Assembly (NCBI RefSeq): GCF_025717065.2
Contig: NZ_JAOVZO020000018.1
Location: 1 to 64,000 of the forward strand
DNA: 64,000 nt
Direction of reading: 5' to 3'
Source of the DNA: Tahibacter soli
Lineage (GTDB): Bacteria; Pseudomonadota; Gammaproteobacteria; Xanthomonadales; Rhodanobacteraceae
Shown here piece after piece: positions 17,566 to 26,500 of this stretch. The notes below the pieces were generated by a model. The model saw only the letters and a program-made list of their open reading frames with translations, was not told the DNA's origin and searched no databases. Position 1 is the first letter of the stretch. Every line of letters starts with the position of its first letter. The translations under genes were made by a program, and so were the position numbers.

Positions 17566-19899
17566 ATGACCTCAGGCAAGACGTATCGATTCGGGGACTT
17601 CGTGCTGCGTCCCGCAACGCGCGAGTTTCTGCGCAAGGGCGCCGCGATCGCGGTGCCGGTGCGCCTGTTCGACTGCCTCGCGTACCTCATCGAGCACCGC
17701 TCGCGCGCCGTCGGCCGCGACGAACTCGGCGCGGCCGTGTGGGGCCGCAGCGACGTTTCCGAAGCGCAGCTGACGCAGACGATCCTGCGCGCGCGCCGGC
17801 TGCTCAACGAAGGCAGCGGCGACGCGAGCTGCATCCGCACGATTCCGAAGTTCGGCTATCACTGGGTCTGCGACGTCGCGGTCGAGATCGCCGACGAATC
17901 GCCGCGCGCGCCGATCGCGCCGGTGCCGGTCCCGGCGCGCGATGACGACGCGCCGCAAACGGTGCCGCGGCCCCGCCGGCCACGGTGGATCGTCGCGGCG
18001 GCGGCGTGCGCGATGGCGCTCGCGGCGGCGGCGGCGTGGTTCTACGTACGGCCACTGCCGCCGCCGGCGCCGGCGCCGGAAGCGACCGAAGCCGCGATCG
18101 TCGTGCTGCCGCTCGACGTCGCGCCGGACGGCGACGCGGCGTGGGTGCGGCTCGGCGCGATGGACGTCGTCGCCGAACGGCTGCGCGCGGCCGGCCTCAA
18201 GGTACCGGCAAGCGAAGACACGCTCGCGCTGATGCGCGCGAGCGGCGCGCGGCCGGCCGATGTCCTGCGCGGCAGCGGCGCCGCATGGCTCGTCTCGGGT
18301 CGCGCCGGGCGCAGCGCGCGCGGCTGGCGCGTCGACCTCAAGGCCGCGAACGCCGCGGGATTCGACTACGCCGCATCGGAAGAAGCCGATGAGGTGCTGC
18401 CCGCGCTGCGTGCCGCGACCGACGCGCTGATGCGCCAGCTCGGTCTGAAATCCGTGCCGTCGTCCGACGCCGATCTCGCGCTCGAGGAAACCGTGCGGCG
18501 CGCGCAGGCCGCGATGCTCGCGAACGATTTTCCGACGGCGCAGCGCATCCTGACGCAGGCGCCGTCGCGCGTGTCGGAACGCCCCGAACTGCGCTACCAG
18601 ATCGCGGTGCTCGCGTTCCGCGCCGGCCGCCTGGACGACGCCGAAACGGGCTGGCGCGACCTGCTCGACGACGAATCGGTGGCGCGGGCGTCGCCCTTGC
18701 GCGCCCGCGCGCACTACGGCCTCGGCGCCATCGCGATGATGCGCGACCGCGCCGACGACGCGGAGCGCTCGTTCGGCGCGGCGCTGACACTGCTCGAAGG
18801 CCGCGACAACCTGCTCGAATACGGCAAGGCGCTCGGCGGACGCGGCGGCGCGCGCCTGACGCTCGGTCGGGTTCAGGAAGGCATGGACGACCTCGCGCGA
18901 GCACGCGTCGTGCTGGAGCAGTCCGGCGACCGGCTCGCGCTGGCGCGGCTGAACGTCGCCTACGGCATCGCGTCGCTCGCGCGCGATCGCCCGCGCGAAG
19001 CGGTACCGGTGCTGGCCGACGCGATTGCGGATCTCGAACCGTTCGGCGCCGTCAACGAGCGCGCTCACGCGTATTCGGCGCAGGTCAACGCCGGGCTCGC
19101 GCTGCTCGACTATGCGCAGGCCTCGCAGGCGAACGAAGCGGCGCGCGCGCTGCTGCCGCTGATCGGCGACCCGCTCAATCGCGCCGAGACGCTGCTCGAC
19201 CGTGCGACGCTGCTGCTCGCGCAAGGACGCCTGGACGAGGCCGACCCCGTGCTCGCCGAACTCGACGCGCTCGATCTCGCGCCGTATGCGGGTCTCGACG
19301 GCCGGCGCCTGGAACTGCGCGCGCGCCGGGCGTGGGATCGCGGCGACGTGCAAGCGGTGCCGGCGCTCGCGACGGCGGCCGTCGACCGGCTCGCGCCGGT
19401 CGATGCGGAAACGGCCGCCGACATGGTACTGCTGCGCCAGCGCGCGCTGCTCGCGCTCGACCGGCGCGACGCGGCACAGACGGCGCTCGATACCTTGCCC
19501 TCGGCGCTGCAGGCGCCGCCCGGCGGTCGCGCACCGCTGGGCCTGCGTCTCGCGCAGGCGGAGCTGCAGGCCGCGCGCGGCGACCTCAAGGCGGCCGAAT
19601 GGGAATTCGCCGCCGCGGCGGCCGTCGTGGATGCCGGCGACGTGCCGGCGCAGACACTGCGACTGACCGCGTCGCGCGTGCCCGTGCTGCTCGCGCAAGG
19701 CCAACGCGACGCCGCCAGCGCGCTCGTCGGCCGCCTGCCCGAAGCGGCGGACGCCGATTTCGACGGCGCGCTGGTTCGCGTGCGGCTGTACCACGCGCTC
19801 GGCCGCGTGCAGCCGTGGGCCGACGCGCTGCGGCGCGCGCGGGCGCTGGCGGGTCAGCGGACGATTCCGGCGGCGCTGACGGTGCCGCCCGTGCCGTAG
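17566..19899 (+). CDS. CadC-like membrane-anchored winged-helix regulator with TPR sensor domain
   Basis: 777 residues. Residues ~1-103 are an OmpR/CadC winged helix ending in TIPKFGYHWV. An acidic/proline linker and one transmembrane helix (~141-161) follow, then a large periplasmic region that begins with a TolB-like segment (~170-290) and continues as TPR-like helical repeats. The DNA-binding part would act from the membrane without phosphorylation. It starts 65 bases after mprF and ends 11 bases before the convergent virJ, so the flanking lipid genes are candidate targets. That link is inferred from position only. Confidence 0.88.
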   Translation: MTSGKTYRFGDFVLRPATREFLRKGAAIAVPVRLFDCLAYLIEHRSRAVGRDELGAAVWGRSDVSEAQLTQTILRARRLLNEGSGDASCIRTIPKFGYHWVCDVAVEIADESPRAPIAPVPVPARDDDAPQTVPRPRRPRWIVAAAACAMALAAAAAWFYVRPLPPPAPAPEATEAAIVVLPLDVAPDGDAAWVRLGAMDVVAERLRAAGLKVPASEDTLALMRASGARPADVLRGSGAAWLVSGRAGRSARGWRVDLKAANAAGFDYAASEEADEVLPALRAATDALMRQLGLKSVPSSDADLALEETVRRAQAAMLANDFPTAQRILTQAPSRVSERPELRYQIAVLAFRAGRLDDAETGWRDLLDDESVARASPLRARAHYGLGAIAMMRDRADDAERSFGAALTLLEGRDNLLEYGKALGGRGGARLTLGRVQEGMDDLARARVVLEQSGDRLALARLNVAYGIASLARDRPREAVPVLADAIADLEPFGAVNERAHAYSAQVNAGLALLDYAQASQANEAARALLPLIGDPLNRAETLLDRATLLLAQGRLDEADPVLAELDALDLAPYAGLDGRRLELRARRAWDRGDVQAVPALATAAVDRLAPVDAETAADMVLLRQRALLALDRRDAAQTALDTLPSALQAPPGGRAPLGLRLAQAELQAARGDLKAAEWEFAAAAAVVDAGDVPAQTLRLTASRVPVLLAQGQRDAASALVGRLPEAADADFDGALVRVRLYHALGRVQPWADALRRARALAGQRTIPAALTVPPVP

Positions 19900-19910
19900 C
19901 GCGCCGCGCG

Positions 19911-21269
19911 TCAGCCCTTCACGGGCCAGTGCGTCGCGACGAGCTTGCCGAGTCCTTCGTAGTCGCCGTCGTAGTGATGGCCGCCGGGCAGCTGCAGCGG
20001 CGTCGCCGATTTCGTGTCGAGCGTGCGGCAGATCGAATCGTCCTCGTCGGCGCCGTGCACGCAGAACGCGGGCACGGCCGATTTCGCCAGTTCCGGCGCG
20101 ATCGGCAGCGCGCCGTCGTGCTTGACGTTGCCGAACCAGTCGCCGACCTTGATCTCGAACACCGCTTCGTCGTCAGGCGAAATCATGAACTGCGCGTCGA
20201 GCTTCGCACGCGCTTCGTCGGGCAGGCGGTTGACCACGACCGGCGCGAGGCTCGCGCCGAACGAATAGCCGATCAGTGCGAAGCGCGCGTCGGGAAACTC
20301 CGCCGCGTAGTGGCCGATGATGCGCGACACCGCCTCGGCCGCCTCTTCGGGCTTGCGCGTCTGCCAGAAGAATTTCAGCGTCGACAGGCCGATCACGCGC
20401 ACGCCGTCCTTGGCGAGCGCCGCGGCGACGCCCTGGTCGAGTCCGGCCCAGCCGCCGTCGCCGGTCAGGATGATCGCCACGCGCTGCTTGAAGGGCCCTT
20501 CGGGCGCGATGTCGGTCAGCGGCAGGTCGGCGACGTCTTCGGGCAGCGGCTTGGCGCGGCGCGCCTCGCGGCGCTGCCAGCGTTCCAGGCTCGCGACGAG
20601 CGCCGCGGGCGGCGCGCGCTCGACGTGCCGGTGCGCGAGAAACGGCGCGACCTGCATCAGTTTCTGCGGCAGGCCGTTGACGCGCGTGCCCGGCGCGAAC
20701 GGCTGCGGCAGCCACGGCGTCGGCAGATGCGGCACCGGCACGACGCGATAGTGGCGGTGTCCCGCATCGGCGCTCGCGGTGCCCGCGTCGCCGGGGCACA
20801 GCGGCTGCTGCAGGCGAAACTCGAAGTCGTAGCCGAGCGTGACGAGGCTCGCGAACGTGCCGGCCGGCGCCTGCGCCGCGACGGCATAGGCGAACGTCGC
20901 GCCGGCGTCGAGGCCGACGAGCGTCGGCGCGGTGTAGTCCGCGAAGTTTTCGTGACGCTCGACCCAGTGGCTGACTTCCTCGACGTGCGCGGCCGGGTAC
21001 GCGCACTTCGCCTTGATGCTGTACAGCTCCTTGAGGTAGCTCGGCAGATCGATGCCGACGACGAGCGCGCCGGCACCGGCGAGCGCGTCGGCGTACGACT
21101 CCTCGCGCGCGTTCCAGCCGTCCGCGTCGGACAGGAACAACAGCGTGCGCTGCGCCGCCTGCTCGGGCCGCGCGACGTGCAGGTCGCCGAACAAGCCATA
21201 GTGGAGGGGTTCGGTGGAGGCGGTGGCGGTGGTGGCGGCGATCAGGGCGAAGGCGAGCGAAAGCGTCAT
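19911..21269 (-). CDS. virJ: VirJ/AcvB-family periplasmic serine hydrolase
   Basis: 452 residues with a signal peptide (LSLAFALIAATTATAS). The C-terminal half is an alpha/beta hydrolase with a GYSFGAS nucleophile elbow near residue 335 and a GGHHYDGDY segment holding the likely catalytic His. AcvB of Agrobacterium hydrolyses lysyl-phosphatidylglycerol in the periplasm and is encoded beside the MprF homologue lpiA. Here mprF is nearby but transcribed the other way. I start at ATG 21269: the ~42 residues further upstream (LTPTLSPKLAWGERE) are simply a translated repeat element, not protein. Confidence 0.85.
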   Translation of the reverse strand: MTLSLAFALIAATTATASTEPLHYGLFGDLHVARPEQAAQRTLLFLSDADGWNAREESYADALAGAGALVVGIDLPSYLKELYSIKAKCAYPAAHVEEVSHWVERHENFADYTAPTLVGLDAGATFAYAVAAQAPAGTFASLVTLGYDFEFRLQQPLCPGDAGTASADAGHRHYRVVPVPHLPTPWLPQPFAPGTRVNGLPQKLMQVAPFLAHRHVERAPPAALVASLERWQRREARRAKPLPEDVADLPLTDIAPEGPFKQRVAIILTGDGGWAGLDQGVAAALAKDGVRVIGLSTLKFFWQTRKPEEAAEAVSRIIGHYAAEFPDARFALIGYSFGASLAPVVVNRLPDEARAKLDAQFMISPDDEAVFEIKVGDWFGNVKHDGALPIAPELAKSAVPAFCVHGADEDDSICRTLDTKSATPLQLPGGHHYDGDYEGLGKLVATHWPVKG

Positions 21270-21290
21270 AAGCGGGCGATCTCGGCTTGT

Positions 21291-21480
21291 CTCCCTCTCC
21301 CCCCAAGCGAGCTTGGGGGAGAGGGTCGGGGTGAGGGGGCGGCGCGTCAGGTTGCGTTCCGCTTGCCGTAGCGTTGCGACGAAATTCAACAGCACGTCCT
21401 TGCGAAAAACGAATCTCGACGAAGACCGCGGCGGCGCCCCTCACCCAACCCTCTCCCCCAAGCGAGCTTGGGGGAGAGGG
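21291..21480. repeat. REPIN-like doublet, family A copy 1
   Basis: Two inverted copies of a GC-rich palindrome: 21293-21325 and 21449-21480 (arms CCCTCTCCCCCAAGC / GCTTGGGGGAGAGGG with loop GA). Their G-rich tails face each other across a ~95-base spacer that contains ATCTCGACGAA. The outer end lies one base from the pepP stop codon (21482), so it probably acts as the pepP 3' end structure. The same arrangement recurs at 28167-28303 and 35198-35333. Confidence 0.85.
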
Positions 21481-21481
21481 C

Positions 21482-22795
21482 TCAGGCGCGGGCTGCCATG
21501 AACGCCTCGATCTCGTCGACGCGCTTGACCACCGCCGCCGTGATCACTTCCGGCGCGCCGCGCGTGACCACCACGTCGTCCTCGATGCGAATGCCGATGC
21601 CGTGCCATTTCGGATCGACGTTCGCGCTGTCCGGCGGCACGTAGACGCCCGGTTCGACCGTCATGACCATGCCCGGTTCCAGCATGCGCGGTTCGCCGTC
21701 GACGCGGTAGTCGCCGACGTCGTGCACGTCGAGGCCGAGCCAGTGCCCGGTCTTGTGCGGAAAGAACCGTTTGTACGCGCCGCTCTCGATCGCCGCGCGC
21801 ACGCCGCCCCTGACGAGGCCCAGGTCGCACAGGCCCTGCGCGATCACCGCGACCGCGGCGTCGTGCCCGGCCGTCCACGCGCGGCCCGGCCGCGCCTCGT
21901 CGATCGCGGCGTCCTGCGCTGCGAGCACGAGCTCGTACAGCGCCCGCTGCTCGCGCGTGAAGCGGCCGTTGACCGGAAACGTGCGCGTGATGTCCGACGC
22001 ATAGCACGCGACCTCGGCGCCGGCGTCGATCAGGATCAGGTCGCCGTCGCGCATCAGGCCGTTGTTCGCGCGGTAGTGCAGCACGCAGCCGTTGACGCCG
22101 GAACCGACGATCGGCTCGTACGACGGCACCGCGCCGGCGCTGCGGAACGCGTGCAGCAGCTCGGCTTCGATCTGGTGTTCGTACAGGCCCGGCTTCACCG
22201 CGCGCATCGCGCGGCGGTGGCCTTCGGCCGCGATCGTCGCGGCCTGCCGCATCAGGCGCAGCTCGTCTCTGGATTTGTACAGACGTAGATCATGCAGAAT
22301 ATGCGACAAAGCCACGAATTCGCGCGGCGCGCGCGCGTCGGGTCCGCGCAGCGTCTGGACTCGCTTGACCCACGCGATGAGCTTGAGGTCGAAGTCGCTG
22401 TCGCGCCCGAAGTGGTAGTAGACGCGCAGACGCCCTTCGATCATGCCGGGCAGGATGTCGTCGATGTCCTCGATCGGAAACGCATCGTCGACGCCGTACG
22501 CGTCGACCGCGCGTTCGGGTCCGACGCGCGGGCCGTCCCACGCTTCGCGCTGCGGGTCGCGGTCGCGGCAGAACAGGATCGCCTCGCCGTGGCGCCGCCC
22601 GGGCAGCAGCGCGAGCACGGCCTCGGGCTCGGGAAAGCCGCACAGATAGTGGAAATCGCTGTCCTGCCGATACGGATACGGCGCGTCGTTGTTGCGGATG
22701 CGCTCGGGAGCGGCGGGGACGACGACGATCGCTTCGGGACCGGCCAGGCGCATCAGCTGACGGCGCCGGCGCGCGTATTCGGCCGCAGCGATCAT
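21482..22795 (-). CDS. pepP: Xaa-Pro aminopeptidase (aminopeptidase P)
   Basis: 437-residue cytosolic metallopeptidase that removes the N-terminal residue before a proline. The pita-bread fold ligands are visible: the two Asp in IDAGAEVACYASDITRTF, His in TGHWLGLDVHDVGDY, Glu in TVEPGVYV and Glu in GIGIRIEDDVVV. The N-terminal AMP_N domain carries NNDAPYPYRQDSDFHYLCGF. It follows ygfB by 22 bases. In E. coli ubiH comes next; here a repeat pair and virJ replace it. Confidence 0.95.
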   Translation of the reverse strand: MIAAAEYARRRRQLMRLAGPEAIVVVPAAPERIRNNDAPYPYRQDSDFHYLCGFPEPEAVLALLPGRRHGEAILFCRDRDPQREAWDGPRVGPERAVDAYGVDDAFPIEDIDDILPGMIEGRLRVYYHFGRDSDFDLKLIAWVKRVQTLRGPDARAPREFVALSHILHDLRLYKSRDELRLMRQAATIAAEGHRRAMRAVKPGLYEHQIEAELLHAFRSAGAVPSYEPIVGSGVNGCVLHYRANNGLMRDGDLILIDAGAEVACYASDITRTFPVNGRFTREQRALYELVLAAQDAAIDEARPGRAWTAGHDAAVAVIAQGLCDLGLVRGGVRAAIESGAYKRFFPHKTGHWLGLDVHDVGDYRVDGEPRMLEPGMVMTVEPGVYVPPDSANVDPKWHGIGIRIEDDVVVTRGAPEVITAAVVKRVDEIEAFMAARA

Positions 22796-22817
22796 CGTTG
22801 AGCCGGCCCGCGCGGAT

Positions 22818-23384
22818 TCAATGCACGGTCCCGCGGCGCCCGTCGGCCGGCGCGGTCATTTCGGTGTGCAGCAGCAGCACGCCGACGCGGATGAATTCGA
22901 GCACTTCGGCGAGCGCCGATTCGTCTTCCTCGGCGTCTTCGTATTCGAAACGCGTGCCGGCGATCGTGCCGAAGTCGCGCAGGATCTCGGCGCTGTCGCC
23001 CGACAGGGCCGCGGCGTCGCCGGCCCCCGCGCCGGACAGGCCGAAGCCGCCGAGAAAGCCGCGGCACCACTGCACCAGCGCGTCGGCGCGTTCGGACAAC
23101 GGCTGGTCGTCGCCCGGCAGCAGCGGTTCGAAGCCGAGTTCGGGATCTTCGAGCTGCCGCCGGCAGTCGCGAAACAGGCGATCGAGCAGCGCGTGCCGGT
23201 CGCGTTCGGACACCTGATCGTCGGTGTCGATCTCCAGGCGCTGCAGCCAGTTGCGCGCGTTCGCGACGCCGCCGGCGCACAGATAGCCGGTCAGCGAGCC
23301 GTGCAGGTCGCTCGGGTCGACGCCGAAACGCAGGTCCGACAGCGCGAGATCGAGTTCGGCGTGGGTGATGGCGGAGGTGTTCAT
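22818..23384 (-). CDS. ygfB: YgfB/UPF0149 family protein
   Basis: 188 residues, conserved all-helical protein with the motifs LHGSLTGYLCAGG near the start and WCRGFLGGFGLSG in the middle. In Pseudomonas a family member is linked to beta-lactam tolerance, but the general function is not settled. It is encoded directly before pepP, the usual order in Gammaproteobacteria. The start at 23384 matches family length. Confidence 0.92.
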   Translation of the reverse strand: MNTSAITHAELDLALSDLRFGVDPSDLHGSLTGYLCAGGVANARNWLQRLEIDTDDQVSERDRHALLDRLFRDCRRQLEDPELGFEPLLPGDDQPLSERADALVQWCRGFLGGFGLSGAGAGDAAALSGDSAEILRDFGTIAGTRFEYEDAEEDESALAEVLEFIRVGVLLLHTEMTAPADGRRGTVH

Positions 23385-23537
23385 GGCAGACGGACCGCAG
23401 GCTCTTGAGCGCCCGCATTCTATCGCTTCGCAACGGCGCATGGCCGCAAACCCGCGCATCCGCGGCTGCGGCAGCATGCATGGCGCGTGCACAGGCGATT
23501 GCCTACACTGCCCGCGCGGGTCGGAGGGGCGAGCTGC

Positions 23538-26500
23538 ATGAACGGAGCGCCACAGCGTAACGGCAGGGCTGCCGTGTGGGTCTGGTGCCGCATCGCGGCC
23601 CTCGCCCTGGCTTGTCTCGCCCCGAACATCGAGGCCGCGCGCCGCAGCCACTACTTCGACAATCTCGGCAGCGAACAGGGCCTCGCGCAGAACACCGTGA
23701 GCGCGCTGTACCAGGATCGCGCCGGCTTCGTCTGGATCGCCACGCAAGGCGGCCTGCACCGCTACGACGGCTACCGCTTCCGCATCTACGATCACGATCC
23801 GAACCGGCCCGATTCGCTGCCCGACAGCTTCGTCACGGCGATCAGCGAGGACGATGCCGGCCACCTGTGGATCGGCACGAACGCGAACGGCGTCGTGCGG
23901 CTCGACTCGGCGACCGGCGCCGTCGCGCACGTCAAGAGCGACGAGCGCGCACCCAGGCCGTCGCTGCGCGCGACCAGTATCGTGGCGCTGCGGCACGAGG
24001 CCGGACGCGGCCTGTGGGTCGGTTCGCGCGAAGGCATCGATCTCGTCGATCCGGCCACCGGCCGGCGCACGAGCGTGGTTCGCTTCGAACCCGAAGGTCT
24101 GCCGCTGCGTCCCCTGCGGCGCTTCGTCGACAGCGGCCACGGCGTGCTGTTCGCGGCGACGAGCGTGGGTCTGTTCAAGATCGACCGCGCGAACGCCACC
24201 GCGCAGCGGCTGCGCGCGCCGGAACTCGCATCGACGCTGTCCGCATTCGTCACGCGCGACGGCACGCTGTACGCCGGCACCGCCGACGGGCTGTATCGCG
24301 TCGACGGCGACGGCACGGGCGCGCGCAAGCTGTGGCCGCTCGCGCCGTCGCCGACCGCGGTGGCGAACGTCTCGGACATCGCCGAGGACCCCGCCGGCCG
24401 GCTCTGGCTCGCCGTTCGCGGCGCCGGGGTCGCGATTGTCGATCCGCACGCCGGCACGAGCGAATGGCTGCACCATCAGCGCGACCTGCCCGGTTCGCTG
24501 CCCGAAGAATTCACCACGACGCTGATGCTCGACCGCTCGGGCCTGTTGTGGATCGGCGGCGAGACGCGTGGCGTGGCGACCACGAAGCCGGGCGGCGGCG
24601 CGTTCACCTGGCTCGTCGATCTTGAACCGCCGCGCGACCGCATCAACAAGAACGTGGTCAGCGCGATCTTCGGCGACGGCGACGCGATCTGGCTCGGCAC
24701 CGAGGGCGACGGTCTCAAACGCTACGACCGCACGCGCGACCGCTACGAAGACTTCGGCGACCCGCTGGCGCGCGCGTTCGGCGCCAAAGCGGCGCTAGCC
24801 GACCTGCGCGTCTACGCGATCGTGCCGGCCGGCGCCGACCGATTGTGGATCGGCTCGAGCCAGGGTCTCGTCGAACTCGATACGAAGACGCGCCAGGCGA
24901 CGCTCGTGCCGGTCGACGGACTGACCGGCCCGCCGTCGACGGCCGGCGAGCGCGAAGTGCGCGCGCTGGAACGCGCCGCCGACGGCAGCCTGTGGATCGG
25001 CACGCGCACGCTGGGTCTTCTGCGCTGGCGGCCCGACCGGCACGAGACGCAGCGCTGGCGCCACGACGACGCCGATCCCGCCGGCCTGCCGCACAACATG
25101 GTGCTCGCGCTGCGCGAAGACCGCGAAGGCCGCCTCTGGGTCGGCACGCTCGACGGCCTCGCCGTCGTCGACGCGAACGGCCGCCTGCGCAACCTGCAGG
25201 GCGCCGGCTCGCACCACGACACGCTGTCGGGCAACCTCGTGCGCGCGATCCGCCAGGGCGCCGACGGCACGCTGTGGGTCGGCACGCACAGCGGCCTGAA
25301 CCGGCTCGACGCGCTCGACGCCGCGGGTGCGCGCTTCTCGCGCGTGCTCGCCGGCGACGGACTGCCGAGCAGCACGATCTACGGCATCCTCGAAGACCGC
25401 GCTGGTGCATTGTGGCTTTCTACCAATCGCGGCATCGCGCGCTACGACCCCGCCACGCGCGCCGTGCGCAGCTTCTCGCCGAAGGACGGCCTGCAGGCGT
25501 ACGAGTTCAACGGCGGCGCCGCGTACGCGGGCGCCGACGGCGAGCTGATGTTCGGCGGCATCAACGGCATCAACCTCGTGCGGCCCGAAGCGCTCGCGCG
25601 GGAACGCAGCGTAACGCCCGTCGCGATCACCGCGCTCGGCATCGGCGCCGATCTGCGCGACATCGTCGGCAGCGCGCCGCGCACCTGGCAGGTGCCGCAG
25701 GCCGCACGGCTCGTGCGCTTCGAATTCGCCGCGCTCGACTACGCGTCGCCCGAACGCAACCGCTTCGCCTGGAAGCTCGACGGCTTCGACGAGGAATGGG
25801 TCGACGGCGGCAGCCGGCGCGAAGTGACATACACGAATCTCGACCCCGGTCTCTACACGTTCCGCGTGCGCGCGAGCAATGCCGCCGGCGTGTGGAACGA
25901 TGCCGGCGCGTCGCTCGCGTTCGAAGTGGTGCCGCCGTGGTGGGCCGCCGGCTGGATGAAATTCCTGTATGCGCTGATCGCCGCGCTCGTCGTCGTCGCG
26001 GTACTCGCCGAACGCCGCGCCAAGCGCGCCGAAGAGCGGCGGCACCAGAACGAAATCCGCGAACGCGAAGACCGCCTGCGTCTGGCGCTGTGGGGTTCGG
26101 GCGACGAGTTCTGGGATTTCGACATGCGCCAGGGCCGGCTGTTCCGGCACGGCGCCGACCAGTTGCTCGGCACGCACGCGGAAGAAACGGTGTCGGCCGA
26201 CGACTGGCGCAACATCGCGGTGCATCCGGACGACCTGCCGCGCGTCGACCGCACGCTCGCCGACCACGTGGCCGGCGTGACCGACCATTTCGAATCCGAG
26301 CACCGCGTGATCAACGCGACGGGCGACTGGGTCTGGGTGCTCTCGCGCGGCAAGATCGTCGAACGCGACGCCGAAGGCCAGCCGCTGCGCATCTGCGGCA
26401 CCGCGCGCGACGTCACCGCGTCGCGCCTGGCCGAACGCGAGCGGCGCATCGCGGCCGAAGTGATCCGCAACATGACCGAAGCGGTCAGCGTGACCGATCT

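Noticed and set aside
21270..21395. N-terminal extension of the VirJ protein
   Set aside because: It is the translation of a repeat element (LTPTLSP...GERE), a common annotation artefact.
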